DNA of 27,757 nt from positions 1 to 27,757 of the forward strand of contig JADKAL010000012.1 of the NCBI GenBank assembly GCA_016715325.1. The letters are read 5' to 3'. Of this stretch, positions 1 to 10,400 are shown piece by piece. A program made the position numbers and the translations under genes. This DNA is from Methylococcaceae bacterium. Lineage in GTDB: Bacteria > Pseudomonadota > Gammaproteobacteria > Methylococcales > Methylomonadaceae. The first letter of the stretch is position 1. Each line of letters begins with the position of its first letter. The notes under the pieces were generated by a model, which did no database searches, was not told the origin of the DNA, and saw only the letters and a list, made by a program, of their open reading frames with translations.

Positions 1-254
1 AGTTCGGATGCCGACTGAATGATTCCTTCAGTAATACTGAAACCAAGTGCGAAATCCTCAAGATTCGTTGGTGTTGCAAGCATAACGACATGAGGCGTCC
101 CGTTATAGACTAAAGAAACGGGTACTTCTTCAGCGATATAGTCAAGCTGTGTTGTATGTTGGTTGCCTTGCCATTTTTCAACCTTACTCTGTTGATAGCT
201 GGGCCAGCCGAGTTCAGGGCTTAGGGCGGACAACACAACATTACGGCTTGACAC
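1..254 (-). CDS. fdhD: FdhD, formate dehydrogenase sulfurtransferase/accessory protein (partial, N-terminal 84 residues)
   Basis: The reverse strand reads from a GTG at 254 with no stop to the window edge, so only the N-terminal part is present. Residues around [11 protein letters not shown] and the later [15 protein letters not shown] are typical of the FdhD family. FdhD transfers sulfur from IscS to the molybdenum cofactor and is needed for active formate dehydrogenase. The GTG lies three bases after the TAA of fdsA, in the same reading frame, with the purine-rich AAGGAATAAGGC just before it as the likely ribosome site. The position, last of the visible fdsGBA genes, matches fdsC/fdhD in known fds operons; fdsD would be expected beyond the edge. 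Family assignment is secure; the GTG start is inferred because no ATG precedes the conserved block. Confidence 0.9.
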   Translation of the reverse strand, partial: MSSRNVVLSALSPELGWPSYQQSKVEKWQGNQHTTQLDYIAEEVPVSLVYNGTPHVVMLATPTNLEDFALGFSITEGIIQSASE

Positions 255-257
255 GCC

Positions 258-3101
258 TTATTCCTTAGTCAGCAGTTCAAGTTGCCGTTCGGAAAAAGCT
301 TGATAATCTTGTTGCCATTCCGAAGGATGGTTTACTTTTGAAACCTGTACCGCTGTGACTTTATATTCAGGACAATTGGTCGCCCAGTCGGAATTGTCTG
401 TTGTAATAACATTGGCGCCCGATTCAGGGAAGTGGAATGTCGTGTAGACCACGCCCGGTTGTACCCGTTCGCTTATATTTGCGCGTAATACGGTTTCCCC
501 AGCTCGGCTTTTGATACCGACCCAATCCTGATCGTTAATACCGCGATCTTCAGCGTCGTGAGGGTGAATTTCGAGTTGATCTTCAGCGTGCCACATATTA
601 TTGGGTGTACGTCTCGTCTGAGCGCCCACGTTATATTGCGATAAAATTCGTCCAGTTGTAAGTATAAGCGGAAATTTCGGTGTAACACGTTCTTGCGATG
701 CAACAAATTCGGTTAGCATAAACAACCCTTTTCCGTTATCTCGCATGAATTCATGTTCGTGCATCGTTGGCGTGCCTTCCGGAAACTCATCGGTACAAGG
801 CCATTGAATACTGCCGAGCTGGTTTATCTTTTCGTAACTAACCCCCGTAAAGCTAGGTGTCAGCCTTGCAATTTCATCCATTATTTCCGATGGATTAGAG
901 TAGTTCATCGGATAGCCCATTGCATTAGACAGCATTTGGGTTATTTCCCAATCCTCGTAACCCGATAGCGCAGGCATAACCTTTCTTACCGGCGAAATAC
1001 GGCGTTCTGCATTAGTAAACGTGCCGTTTTTTTCTAAAAATGAAGAACCTGGAAAAAACACATGAGCAAACTTGGCGGTTTCATTCAGGAACAAGTCCTG
1101 AACGATAACGCATTCCATCGATCTCAAAGCATGGTGAACGTGCTGTATGTCAGGGTCGGATTGTGCAATATCTTCCCCTTCAACGTAAAGACCCATGAAG
1201 GTGCCGTCAGAAGCCGCATCGAACATGTTGGGAATACGAAGGCCGGGCTCAGGCTGTAGTTTTACACCCCAATTCGATTCGAACAATTCACGTGTATTTT
1301 TATCTGAAACATGTCGATAGCCCGGATATTCGTGCGGGAACGAACCCATATCGCAGGAGCCTTGCACGTTGTTTTGGCCACGTAAAGGGTTTACGCCAAC
1401 CCCTTCGCGTCCTAAATTACCGGTAGCCATGGCAAGGTTGGCGATGCCTATAACCATCGTCGATCCTTGACTATGCTCGGTCACGCCAAGACCGTAGTAG
1501 ATGGCACCGTTTTCTGCGCTTGCATATAATTTAGCGGCTTCTCTTACCTGATAAGCCGGAACACCCGTTATCGATTCTACGGCTTCAGGTGCATGGCGCT
1601 TGTCCGATATAAAGTTGCGCCATTTATTGAAAGATTCGACATCACAACGTGATGCCACAAAACCTTCGTCAACAAGATTTTCCGTAACTACAACATGAGC
1701 GATGGCATTGATAAGAGCAACGTTGGAACTCGGTTTCAGTTTAAGGTGAAAATCGGCTTTTACGTGTGGACTATTTTTTACCAGATCGATTTCCCGTGGA
1801 TCGACGACAATTAATTTTGCGCCTTGGCGTAAGCGTTTTTTCATTTGCGAACCGAACACCGGATGACCGTCGGTTGGATTCGCACCGATCACCATGATGA
1901 CATCGGCTTTCATGACAGAATCGAAGTTTTGGGTACCGGAAGATTCGCCGAAGGTTTGTTTCAAACCGTAACCGGTGGGTGAGTGACAGACACGTGCGCA
2001 TGTATCGACATTGTTGTTACCGAAACCGGCGCGAATCAATTTTTGCACCAAATAAGTTTCTTCGTTCGTACAACGTGACGATGTAATACCGCCAATGGAA
2101 TCTTTGCCGTATTGAGACTGAATTCGTTTTAATTCGGAAGCCGCATAATTAATCGCTTCTTCCCAGCTCACTTCTTGCCAATGATCTTTAATACTTTTGC
2201 GAATCATCGGCTTGGTTATGCGATCTTTGTGTGTCGCATAGCCGAATGCAAAACGGCCCTTTACACAGGAATGACCGTGATTTGCTTTACCGTCTTTGTG
2301 CGGTACCATTCTGATGACTTGGCTGCCTTTCATTTCAGCCCGGAATGAGCAGCCGACGCCGCAATAGGCGCATGTTGTAACTACCGCATGTTCCGGTACG
2401 CCGTGATCGATCACCGATTTTTCCATCAGCGTTGCGGTTGGACAGGCTTGGACGCAAGCCCCACAAGATACACACTCCGAATCCATGAAGGCTTGGTTTT
2501 GGCTGGGTGAAACCTTGGAATCGAAACCGCGACCGTCAATGGTCAATGCGAATGTCCCTTGTGTTTCTTCACAGGCTCTCACACAACGCGAGCAAACGAT
2601 ACATTTGCTAGGGTCGAATGTGAAATACGGGTTGCTTTCGTCTTTCACCGATTTTAAATGGTTTTCTCCGGCAGAATTATAACGAACTTCCCTTAGTCCG
2701 ACTGCGCCGGCCATATCTTGTAGTTCGCAATCGCCGTTTGCAGCGCAAGTGAGGCAGTCCAGCGGGTGATCGGAAATATAAAGTTCCATTACGCCGCGAC
2801 GTACATCCGCCAATCGCTGATTTTGAGTGGCGACGACCATGCCTTCTGCAACGGGTGTCGTGCAGGATGCAGGCATTCCTCGTCCGCCTTTTACTTCTAC
2901 AACGCATAACCGGCATGAGCCGAATGGTTCTATACTATCGGTCGCACACAGTTTCGGAATATCTATGCCGATGCTTGCGGCCGCTCGCATGACAGACGTT
3001 CCGGCAGGAACGGTAACTCTAAAGCCATCGATTTCAAGATTGACCTGTTGAGTTGAAGTTTTGGCCGGTGTGCCAAAATCTTTTTCTTTATCCATCGACA
3101 T
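258..3101 (-). CDS. fdsA: NAD-dependent formate dehydrogenase, molybdopterin-containing alpha subunit
   Basis: Catalytic subunit (947 aa) of the soluble FdsABG enzyme that oxidises formate to CO2. Domains in order: an N-terminal [2Fe-2S] ferredoxin domain with C52, C63, C66, C80; a His-Cys cluster motif (H112, C116, C119, C125); two 4Fe-4S motifs (C167/170/173/177 and C210/213/216/220); the Fe4S4/Mo domain beginning TCAYCGVGC (C244, C247, C251, C279); then the bis-MGD catalytic domain. C372 in CARVCHSPT is the predicted Mo ligand (selenocysteine position in E. coli FdhF) and is followed by the conserved His. Length fits the roughly 950-residue family. The start is supported by AAAGAGG eight bases before ATG. 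It lies 22 bp after fdsB and abuts fdhD. The metal could be W rather than Mo; sequence alone does not decide. Confidence 0.96.
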   Translation of the reverse strand: MSMDKEKDFGTPAKTSTQQVNLEIDGFRVTVPAGTSVMRAAASIGIDIPKLCATDSIEPFGSCRLCVVEVKGGRGMPASCTTPVAEGMVVATQNQRLADVRRGVMELYISDHPLDCLTCAANGDCELQDMAGAVGLREVRYNSAGENHLKSVKDESNPYFTFDPSKCIVCSRCVRACEETQGTFALTIDGRGFDSKVSPSQNQAFMDSECVSCGACVQACPTATLMEKSVIDHGVPEHAVVTTCAYCGVGCSFRAEMKGSQVIRMVPHKDGKANHGHSCVKGRFAFGYATHKDRITKPMIRKSIKDHWQEVSWEEAINYAASELKRIQSQYGKDSIGGITSSRCTNEETYLVQKLIRAGFGNNNVDTCARVCHSPTGYGLKQTFGESSGTQNFDSVMKADVIMVIGANPTDGHPVFGSQMKKRLRQGAKLIVVDPREIDLVKNSPHVKADFHLKLKPSSNVALINAIAHVVVTENLVDEGFVASRCDVESFNKWRNFISDKRHAPEAVESITGVPAYQVREAAKLYASAENGAIYYGLGVTEHSQGSTMVIGIANLAMATGNLGREGVGVNPLRGQNNVQGSCDMGSFPHEYPGYRHVSDKNTRELFESNWGVKLQPEPGLRIPNMFDAASDGTFMGLYVEGEDIAQSDPDIQHVHHALRSMECVIVQDLFLNETAKFAHVFFPGSSFLEKNGTFTNAERRISPVRKVMPALSGYEDWEITQMLSNAMGYPMNYSNPSEIMDEIARLTPSFTGVSYEKINQLGSIQWPCTDEFPEGTPTMHEHEFMRDNGKGLFMLTEFVASQERVTPKFPLILTTGRILSQYNVGAQTRRTPNNMWHAEDQLEIHPHDAEDRGINDQDWVGIKSRAGETVLRANISERVQPGVVYTTFHFPESGANVITTDNSDWATNCPEYKVTAVQVSKVNHPSEWQQDYQAFSERQLELLTKE

Positions 3102-3123
3102 AATGAGTACCTCTTTAGTTCTA

Positions 3124-4677
3124 TTAGGCAGCGTTAGCTTGATCGGTTATTCCGAAATCCTGAGGGAAGTGGTTTAATGCACTCAATACAGGGTAGGGGG
3201 TCATCCCGCCGAGTGCGCACAATGAACCGTTAAGTAACGTGTTACATAAATCCCGTAATAATGGAATATTTTTATTAAGCTCGCGGCCTTCGATAATATC
3301 TTCGATAACTTCCATGCCACGCGTAGAGCCTATTCGGCATGGCGTACACTTGCCGCAAGATTCTATTTTGCAAAACTCCATACTATAGCGCGCCATTTCC
3401 GCCATATCGACGGTATCATCGAAAGCAACCACGCCGCCGTGACCGAGTACTGCCCAAATAGCGGCAAATGCCTCGTAGTCTAATGGCGTATCGAATTGCG
3501 ATTCGGGCAGATAAGCGCCTAATGGCCCCCCCACTTGCACAGCTTTAATAGGCTTGCCGGTAGCTGAGCCGCCGCCGTAATCGTAAAGTAATTCCCGCAG
3601 GGTAATCCCGAATGCTAATTCAATCAGCCCTGGATACTTTAAGTTTCCGGCAAGTTGTATAGGCAATGTACCCCGTGAACGTCCCATGCCAAAGTTTTTA
3701 TAATATTCGCCGCCTTTATCCAGAATAATTGGAACGGAGGCTAGCGATATAACATTGTTAACAACGGTAGGTTTGCCGAATAACCCGCTGATCGCCGGTA
3801 AGGGCGGTTTAAATCTAACCAGACCGCGCTTACCCTCTAAGCTTTCCATTAAGGAAGTTTCTTCTCCGCAGATATATGCGCCAGCACCTAAGCGTACTTC
3901 AAGATCGAATTTTTTTCCGCTACTGAGAATGTCGTCGCCAAGATAGCCGCTTGCATAAGCTTTGCCGATGGCCGTATTTAGTGCTTGTTGTGCATGAGGA
4001 TATTCGCAGCGGAGATAAATATAACCTAGGGTCGCCCCAACAGCGATACCGGCGATGGTCATACCTTCGATAAGAACGAAGGGGTCGCCTTCCATGATCA
4101 TGCGGTCCGAATAGGTTCCAGAGTCGCCTTCGTCGGCATTACAAATGATGTATTTCTGATCCGATGCGGTATTTAGTACAGTATTCCATTTAATGCCGGT
4201 AGGAAAAGCAGCCCCGCCTCGACCGCGTAATCCGGAGTCGGTTACCTGTTTAACGATTTCGGCTTGCGATATTCCCAACGCATTTTTTAAACCGCTATAA
4301 CCGTCATGACTTAGATAGTCGTCAAGGCTAACCGGATCGGTGATACCCACGCGAGCGAATGTTAACCGTTGTTGTTTTTTAAGATAAGGGATGTCTTCAG
4401 TTAAACCTAATGCAAGAGGGTGAGATCCGCCGTTCACAAAATCAGCATCGAATAAACTCGCGACATCTTTGGTTTGAACGGGACCGTAAGCCGTTCTTCC
4501 TTTGTCAGTCGCAATCTCGATCATGGGCTCTAACCAAAATAGCCCTCTGGAACCGTTGCGAACAAGCTTTATTTCAATATTGCGTTTTTCGGCTTCAATA
4601 ACGACGGCATCGGCGACTTTATTAGCGCCTAAGGCAATAGCCGCTGAATCGCAAGGTATGTAAATTGTGATGCTCAT
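3124..4677 (-). CDS. fdsB: NAD-dependent formate dehydrogenase, flavin (FMN/NAD-binding) beta subunit
   Basis: A 517-aa NuoF-like diaphorase subunit that passes electrons from the FeS chain of FdsA to NAD+ through FMN. The first ~100 residues form the thioredoxin-like N-terminal domain found in FdsB. The NuoF core follows: the [13 protein letters not shown] loop (149-161) and [12 protein letters not shown] (181-192) for [26 protein letters not shown] (264-282), and the C-terminal 4Fe-4S motif C441, C444, C447 plus C487. Its ATG overlaps the fdsG stop as ATGA, implying translational coupling. It resembles complex I NuoF, but the fused N-terminal domain and the fdsA/fdsG neighbours make formate dehydrogenase the clear assignment. 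Confidence 0.96.
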   Translation of the reverse strand: MSITIYIPCDSAAIALGANKVADAVVIEAEKRNIEIKLVRNGSRGLFWLEPMIEIATDKGRTAYGPVQTKDVASLFDADFVNGGSHPLALGLTEDIPYLKKQQRLTFARVGITDPVSLDDYLSHDGYSGLKNALGISQAEIVKQVTDSGLRGRGGAAFPTGIKWNTVLNTASDQKYIICNADEGDSGTYSDRMIMEGDPFVLIEGMTIAGIAVGATLGYIYLRCEYPHAQQALNTAIGKAYASGYLGDDILSSGKKFDLEVRLGAGAYICGEETSLMESLEGKRGLVRFKPPLPAISGLFGKPTVVNNVISLASVPIILDKGGEYYKNFGMGRSRGTLPIQLAGNLKYPGLIELAFGITLRELLYDYGGGSATGKPIKAVQVGGPLGAYLPESQFDTPLDYEAFAAIWAVLGHGGVVAFDDTVDMAEMARYSMEFCKIESCGKCTPCRIGSTRGMEVIEDIIEGRELNKNIPLLRDLCNTLLNGSLCALGGMTPYPVLSALNHFPQDFGITDQANAA

Positions 4678-5150
4678 GACTGCACCTCCAGTTCGGCGAT
4701 TGTATTGTCGAAGGTTTCGGGGGTTACTCGGCCGAAAACTTCGTCACCCATCTGCATAGAAGGCGAGCAAGCACAAAGTCCTAAACAATAGACCGGTTCT
4801 AAACTGAATGCGCCGTCAGCTGTGGTTTCATGAAAATCTATGCCGAGTCTGGATTTAACATGATCTTCCAGCTTTTTTGAACCCATTGCTTGGCAGGATT
4901 CGGCTCTACATAAATGAATCGTCGTTTTTCCAGGCGGTGTGTCCCGGAAATAATGATAGAAACTGATGACCCCGTGCACCTCTGCTCGCGACAGGTTCAA
5001 AGCGGCAGCGATAGGAGGGACCGATTCGGCAGGAATATAACCCAAGTGATCTTGAATAGCGTGTAAAATTGGCAGTAATGCACCGGGTTTGTCTTTTAGT
5101 TCGGTGATTATCTCTTGAATTTTTGGGTTCATCGCGTCTTTAACTGACAT
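4674..5150 (-). CDS. fdsG: NAD-dependent formate dehydrogenase, gamma subunit (NuoE-like)
   Basis: A 158-aa NuoE-like thioredoxin-fold subunit carrying one [2Fe-2S] cluster. Ligand cysteines are visible as [13 protein letters not shown] and the later [13 protein letters not shown]. An N-terminal helical segment ([19 protein letters not shown]) is typical of NuoE and FdsG. I place the start at the ATG at 5150 because AAAAGAGAAA lies just upstream. The frame is also open to an ATG at 5213, but the extra 21 residues look unconserved and lack a ribosome site. It is the first gene of fdsGBA-fdhD and overlaps fdsB by four bases. The upstream region is shared with the divergent gene at 5437. Confidence 0.94.
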   Translation of the reverse strand: MSVKDAMNPKIQEIITELKDKPGALLPILHAIQDHLGYIPAESVPPIAAALNLSRAEVHGVISFYHYFRDTPPGKTTIHLCRAESCQAMGSKKLEDHVKSRLGIDFHETTADGAFSLEPVYCLGLCACSPSMQMGDEVFGRVTPETFDNTIAELEVQS

Positions 5151-5436
5151 ACATTTCTCTTTTGGGTCTTGCATTTTGCACGAGTGTTTAAGCAATAACC
5201 TATTAATAACCAAGTATCCATGTCAGTTTAACACATCAATGAATTCGTGTAAAAAGCACAAATAACCGCCTTGTAGCCCTAAGGAAAGGTAAGATAGCTA
5301 AGACTTAATTTTAACGATTTGTATGGTCGAAACAAATTTAGAAAAAATATTTTCAATCGTTTAATGTCGTTTTTTCAAAACCAGCCGTAAGTTTTTTGCT
5401 TTATGAAACACAATTCTGACAACTAAACAGCTATTT
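5151..5436. promoter_or_regulatory. Divergent intergenic region upstream of fdsG and the alpha/beta hydrolase
   Basis: 286 bp, AT-rich, between the fds operon (leftward) and the hydrolase gene (rightward). It must hold both promoters. I see AT-rich stretches but no -35/-10 pair good enough to name, no long inverted repeat and no convincing ORF. No sigma-54 (GG-N10-GC) element was recognised. Confidence 0.4.
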
Positions 5437-6054
5437 ATGCGCGTTATCTTTATTCATGGGATGGGCCGAACACCTCTATCGATGTCTCTTTTAGCAGCTC
5501 GGCTTAAGTTTGCTGGTTATAAAGTCGGCTTTTTTACTTATACAGTTACATTTGAGCGCTGGAACGATTGTGTTTCAAGATTAAGGAATTTATTTCAACA
5601 TACTTCGAAAGACGACCGGTATTGCGTAGTCGCCCATTCGCTCGGAACAGTTTTGACGCGAGCCGTCATCGCGAAAATCGATAAAAAACCTGAAGCCTGT
5701 TTCTTTCTCGCACCACCGGTACAGGCCTGTCAAGCCGCAAGGCAATTAGCTTCGAGACGTTGGTTTCGTTTAATGACCGGCGAAATGGGACAGCTACTCG
5801 CAAATAATGAATTTATGTCGACATTGCCCATACCCGATATGCCGACAGTAATTTATTCGGGGGACGGCGGAATGACCGGAAATTACTCCCCCTTCAAAGA
5901 CGAGCCCAATGACGGTATTTTGATGGTAAAAGAAACGCTGATACCGGGAATCGAGGTGCAACGAAGTCCATCGCTACATACTTTTATAATGAATAACCGG
6001 CAAGTAGCGAATGACATTATTCAAAGGTTGAACTCGATTAACGATAGCCGATGA
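5437..6054 (+). CDS. Small alpha/beta hydrolase (lipase/esterase-like)
   Basis: A 205-aa single-domain alpha/beta hydrolase. It opens with the strand-oxyanion motif MRVIFIHGMGR, has the nucleophile elbow AHSLG with S68, and plausible acid and base residues D159 (NDG) and H181 (SLHTF), so the triad looks complete. No signal peptide is seen, which suggests a cytoplasmic location. Substrate cannot be inferred; proteins of this size and motif order are annotated variously as lipase-like or RBBP9-like hydrolases. The ATG lacks a clear Shine-Dalgarno sequence. The gene stands alone, divergent from fds, and is followed within 10 bp by a GC-rich hairpin. Confidence 0.8.
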   Translation: MRVIFIHGMGRTPLSMSLLAARLKFAGYKVGFFTYTVTFERWNDCVSRLRNLFQHTSKDDRYCVVAHSLGTVLTRAVIAKIDKKPEACFFLAPPVQACQAARQLASRRWFRLMTGEMGQLLANNEFMSTLPIPDMPTVIYSGDGGMTGNYSPFKDEPNDGILMVKETLIPGIEVQRSPSLHTFIMNNRQVANDIIQRLNSINDSR

Positions 6055-6060
6055 CCGAAA

Positions 6061-6078
6061 AGCCGGATTTTTCCGGCT
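6061..6078. terminator. Hairpin after the hydrolase gene, possible terminator
   Basis: AGCCGGA-TTTT-TCCGGCT forms a perfect 7-bp stem seven bases after the hydrolase stop. On the plus strand there is no U-run after it (AAAG follows), while on the minus strand a TTTT follows. It could end plus-strand transcription weakly or simply protect the 3' end. Confidence 0.5.
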
Positions 6079-6223
6079 AAAGTGAATGCCGGATTAAAAG
6101 CAGTGTTAGCAAATTTGTCATGACGCAGTGCTCGAGATAAGATAATTTATTACTCGATAGCAAAAGCAGTATCGTTTAGAATCTACACTTTGATAATGAT
6201 AAAAACGATGAGGAGCTGGGAAG

Positions 6224-6613
6224 ATGATAAAGAAATACCTGGAGATATTGTTGCTATCGGCAAGTTTTTTTGCACTTACCGCAAACGCTGATGTCGTATT
6301 AAATAATGAATCTGAGATATTGGGTAAGTGGAAGGTCACTGCCGAAGCAGCTAAACTAGACGGCGAGAAAAAAAAGGTTATAGTGGAATGGGAATTTCTA
6401 CCTGGTGGCGTTCTTAAAACTATTGCTACAGATGCTGGCGGCAGAACAAATGAAATGCACATCTCAATACAGTATAAAGTTGAAGATGGCGTCATAAAGA
6501 AACAGGTGTCTCCAGGTCGGGAAAAATTTGAAAATTGCAAGGTTGTAGAAAAAGACGGCTCTGATATGATTTTAAAATGTCCGTTTCTTTTCTACTTTTT
6601 AACTAAAATATAA
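6224..6613 (+). CDS. Exported hypothetical protein, lipocalin-like
   Basis: A 129-aa protein with a clear Sec signal peptide: KK followed by a hydrophobic stretch, and likely cleavage after A22 (LTANA|D). The mature part begins with ESEILGKWKV and continues with alternating strands (EWEFLPGGVLKT, IQYKVEDGVI), a pattern seen in small lipocalin-like periplasmic proteins. Two cysteines (C105, C119) could form a disulfide. I do not recognise a named family. A purine-rich GAGGAGCTGGGAAG precedes the ATG. The next gene follows after 17 bp, so the two are probably cotranscribed. Base composition is more AT-rich than the flanking fds and metH genes. Confidence 0.7.
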   Translation: MIKKYLEILLLSASFFALTANADVVLNNESEILGKWKVTAEAAKLDGEKKKVIVEWEFLPGGVLKTIATDAGGRTNEMHISIQYKVEDGVIKKQVSPGREKFENCKVVEKDGSDMILKCPFLFYFLTKI

Positions 6614-6630
6614 AAACAAAGGGTGCAAAA

Positions 6631-7059
6631 ATGATTGGTGGATTAATTGGTATTCTTACGTTGATCTGGGTTTACCAGACAGCTACAAAAGCAAACGTTA
6701 CAAATGGTATGATGTGGGTGATTGTGTGCGCAGTCGTGTACATGGCGTCGCAGTTTATTTTGATCGGGGCTGCAAACTATCTTGTTGAATCGATGCGGGC
6801 AGCTCAAGGCGGCGAAGGTTATGAGCGAGATGTGATGAGTATCGGCGACAGAAAAAACTTAGGTGGATTCCAAGGCGGCAAAGGTGTGTTCATGTCGGTA
6901 TTCTTTGAACTATTTCCACCCATCGCCGGTTTCTTGTTGGTGGCGCTTGTCCGGACAAAATTTGTCTTGAAAGAGTCACTTAGCAAAGATAATTTGTTCA
7001 GCGGTATTGGTGCAATGTTCAAAAGCATTAAAGATAGCTTTAAAAATCCTGAACAATAA
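6631..7059 (+). CDS. Hypothetical inner-membrane protein
   Basis: A 142-aa protein of unknown family. Hydrophobic segments lie at about residues 2-17, 27-48 and 86-107, giving two or three membrane spans. A glycine-rich linker (about 58-85, with GGFQGGKG) separates the second and third, and the last 35 residues form a polar, lysine-rich tail likely to be amphipathic. AAAGGG lies nine bases before the ATG. It follows the exported protein by 17 bp and is followed by a strong terminator, so the pair forms a two-gene unit. No function can be assigned. Confidence 0.7.
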   Translation: MIGGLIGILTLIWVYQTATKANVTNGMMWVIVCAVVYMASQFILIGAANYLVESMRAAQGGEGYERDVMSIGDRKNLGGFQGGKGVFMSVFFELFPPIAGFLLVALVRTKFVLKESLSKDNLFSGIGAMFKSIKDSFKNPEQ

Positions 7060-7072
7060 ATCGGGTTCAATT

Positions 7073-7103
7073 AAAAAAGCCCAAGCTAGTCTTGGGCTTT
7101 TTT
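7073..7103. terminator. Bidirectional rho-independent terminator
   Basis: Six A residues, then the perfect 7-bp stem GCCCAAG / CTTGGGC with a 5-base loop, then six T residues. It sits between the converging membrane-protein gene (ending 7059) and the DUF2970 gene (ending 7164), and the A-stem-T symmetry lets it work in both directions. Confidence 0.92.
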
Positions 7104-7163
7104 ATATCCGCAATTTTCTCGGTTCTTATCGAAATATTGAATAATTTGTATATTCACAGATGA

Positions 7164-7355
7164 TTAATTGTTGAGTACCTTTGAAACGACAAAAATAATG
7201 ACCGAGATAAATAAAACAGTAAAGATCAAACCTGCAACGATATAGCTAGCCATAGAACCCTGCTCAAAGTCGATTTTCCTGTTTTGTTCGCTCTGAACAC
7301 CAATAAAAGCTGCTAAAATGCTCTTGATCGTCTGAATAAAAGATGGTTTTGACAT
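7164..7355 (-). CDS. DUF2970 family small membrane protein
   Basis: A 63-aa protein. The N-terminal amphipathic part SFIQTIKSILAAFIGVQSEQ followed by NRKIDFEQGS and one C-terminal transmembrane helix (about 37-59) is the pattern of the DUF2970 family, which is common in beta- and gammaproteobacteria and has no known function. The start at 7355 is fixed by AAGGAG eight bases upstream; the frame is open further upstream, but that extension has no ribosome site and would run into metH. It is divergent from metH and convergent with the membrane protein at 6631-7059. Confidence 0.85.
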   Translation of the reverse strand: MSKPSFIQTIKSILAAFIGVQSEQNRKIDFEQGSMASYIVAGLIFTVLFISVIIFVVSKVLNN

Positions 7356-7394
7356 ATTCGTTCTCCTTAAAGTGGAAAAAATAATAGAGCCTGA

Positions 7395-7409
7395 TTGCTT
7401 TTTAAGCAA
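7395..7409. promoter_or_regulatory. Perfect inverted repeat in the metH/DUF2970 divergent promoter region
   Basis: TTGCTT-TTT-AAGCAA, a perfect 6-bp dyad 35 bp before the metH ATG and 40 bp before the DUF2970 start. It is a possible operator for either gene. It does not match the MetR pattern TGAA-N5-TTCA. No cobalamin riboswitch fits in the 88-bp gap. Confidence 0.3.
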
Positions 7410-7443
7410 CGATATTCGGCCAAACCTATTCATATAACAAGAA

Positions 7444-10400
7444 ATGCAAAACTCAGAATTGTTTAAGCAAACGTTAGCTAAAAGAATCCTTTTCCTGGAC
7501 GGTGCAATGGGCACCATGATTCAAAGCTATAAATTAGAAGAAAAGGATTATCGTGGAGAGCGCTTTGCCGAATGGCTTACTGATTTAAATGGCAATAATG
7601 ACCTATTGTCGATCACCCAACCCGACATTATCAAGGCCATCCATGCCGCTTATTTTGAGGCGGGTTCAGATATTGTAGAAACTAACTCATTTAATTCCAA
7701 CAGTGTTGGTATGGGTGACTATGGCATGGAAGCGCTGGTTTACGAACTAAACTACACGGCTGCAAAGAATGCTAAAGAGGTCGCGGAAGAATTTACTGCC
7801 AAGACACCGGATAAACCGCGATTTGTTGCGGGAGTATTGGGGCCTACTAATCGCACGGCATCAATGTCACCCGATGTCAACGATCCAGGTTTTCGCAATA
7901 TTTCATTCGACGAGCTATTCGATACCTATGCTAATGCTACCCAAGGACTCATTGATGGTGGTGCGGACATAATATTGATCGAAACTGTTTTTGACACTCT
8001 CAACGCTAAAGCCGCCATTTTTGCGGTTGAAACAATATTTGACAAGTTAGGCTATAACCTGCCAGTGATGATTTCCGGCACAATTAGTGACGAGTCAGGG
8101 CGAATATTAGCAGGACAGACCGCATCTGCATTTTGGGTATCAGTTAAACATGCCAATCCGTTGTCAATTGGCTTTAATTGCGCTTTAGGCCCCGAAAAAT
8201 TACGACAATATATTGAAGAAGTTTCTTTAATTGCAGATACTCATGTTTCTGCGCACCCGAATGCTGGGTTACCCAATGAGTTTGGAGAGTACGACTTGCT
8301 CCCTGAGCCTATGGCAAAAGAAATTGCAGACTGGGCTGCAAATGGTTTTATCAATATCGTCGGAGGTTGCTGCGGTTCATCGCCTGCCCATATCAGAGCA
8401 ATCGTGGAAGCTGTCAGTCCACATGCACCGCGAATAATCCCTGTATTGGAAAAACAATGCAAATTAGCAGGATTGGAAGCCATTTCAATCGGTTCAGGAA
8501 GCCTTTTCGTTAATGTCGGAGAACGCACTAATGTTACTGGATCAGCAGCGTTCAAAAATCTTATTATCAAAGGTGACTACGATGCCGCTTTAAGCGTGGC
8601 CCGCCAACAAGTCGAAAACGGCGCCCAAATTATCGATATCAACATGGATGAAGGCATGTTGGATTCAAAAGAAGCAATGGTGCGGTTTTTGATGTTGATT
8701 GCCTCCGAACCCGACATTGCCAAAGTGCCGATCATGCTGGATTCGTCCAAATGGGATATTCTGGAAGCCGGATTAAAATGTATTCAGGGCAAGGGCATCG
8801 TTAATTCCATTTCGCTTAAAGAGGGCGAAGACGCTTTTATCAAACATGCCAAATTGGTACGTCGCTATGGCGCAGCGGTTATCGTCATGGCGTTCGATGA
8901 AGTCGGACAGGCCGATACCAAAGCCAGAAAAGTCGAAATATGCCAACGTGCGTATAAAATTTTGACCGAGCAGGTCGGCTTTCCACCGGAAGACATCATT
9001 TTCGATCCCAACATCTTCGCAATTGCGACCGGTATTGAGGAGCATAACAACTACGGCTTGGATTTCATTGAAGCCACCCGCGAAATCAAGCAAACCTTGC
9101 CTTATGCTTTGATTTCCGGCGGCGTGTCGAACGTATCGTTTTCATTTCGCGGCAACAATCCGGTACGCGAAGCGATTCATGCCGTATTTTTGTATCATGC
9201 CATTCAGTCGGGTATGTCGATGGGTATTGTCAACGCAGGACAATTGGCGATTTACGAAGATATTCCACGGGATTTACGCGATGCCGTAGAAGCGGTGGTT
9301 TTAAATACACACGACGGCAGCGGTACCGAAAAGTTGCTGGAACTGGCGGAAAAATACAAAGGCGACGGAACGACAGGCGAAGCTAAGCAGGAAGACCTTG
9401 AATGGCGAAGCTGGGCGGTGAGTAAACGTCTGGAACATGCGCTTGTAAAAGGCATCACCGATTACATCGACGAAGATACCGAGGCAGCGAGGCTGGAAGC
9501 CGAACGTCCGCTACACGTGATAGAAGGCGCGTTGATGGATGGTATGAACGTAGTCGGCGATTTGTTCGGCGCGGGCAAAATGTTCTTGCCGCAAGTGGTT
9601 AAATCCGCTCGCGTCATGAAGAAGGCCGTAGCTTATTTGATGCCATTTATGGAAGCCGATAAAACGGCGGCGGATAGACAAACCAACGGCAAAATTCTCA
9701 TGGCGACGGTAAAAGGCGACGTGCACGACATCGGTAAAAACATCGTCGGCGTGGTGCTTCAGTGTAACAATTACGAAGTCATCGACCTGGGCGTCATGGT
9801 GCCTGCGGAACAAATTCTGCAAACGGCAAGACTGGAGAAAGTCGATGTGATCGGGTTAAGCGGATTGATTACACCGTCGCTCGACGAAATGGTGCATATC
9901 GCTAAGGAAATGCAGCGACAAGGTTTTACGATTCCGCTTATGATCGGCGGAGCAACCACCTCGCGCGCGCATACCGCCGTAAAAATCGAACCGCATTACG
10001 AAGGCGCAACGGTTTATGTCACCGACGCCTCCCGCGGGGTCGGTGTTGCCAGCAACTTGTTAAGCGCCGAATTAAAAGATGACTTTGTTAAATCGATTCG
10101 CGAAGAATATGCCGAAGTCAGGGAACGGCATAAAGGCCGTGAAGCACAAACTAAACAGCATTCCTTAGAAGCGGCGCGACAAAATAAATTCAATGGGAAC
10201 GGATACCTGCCGGTTAAACCTAAGTTTCTAGGCGTTAAAGTTATCGACCCTATACCATTAGCTACCTTGATTGAATATATCGACTGGACGCCGTTTTTCC
10301 AAACTTGGGAAATGGCGGGAAGCTATCCTAAAATTTTGAACGATAAAGTTGTCGGTGCGGAAGCCAGAAAGTTATTCGACGACGCTAATCGTATGCTGTC

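Noticed and set aside
1981..2040. Selenocysteine-type formate dehydrogenase
   Set aside because: The metal-ligand codon in CARVCHSPT is an ordinary Cys codon, with no in-frame TGA.
6118..6540. A 140-codon minus-strand frame over the exported-protein gene
   Set aside because: The plus-strand frame has a signal peptide, ribosome site and good spacing to the next gene; the minus frame has none of these.
7356..7443. Cobalamin or SAM riboswitch upstream of metH
   Set aside because: The gap is only 88 bp and contains no B12-box-like or SAM-aptamer sequence.
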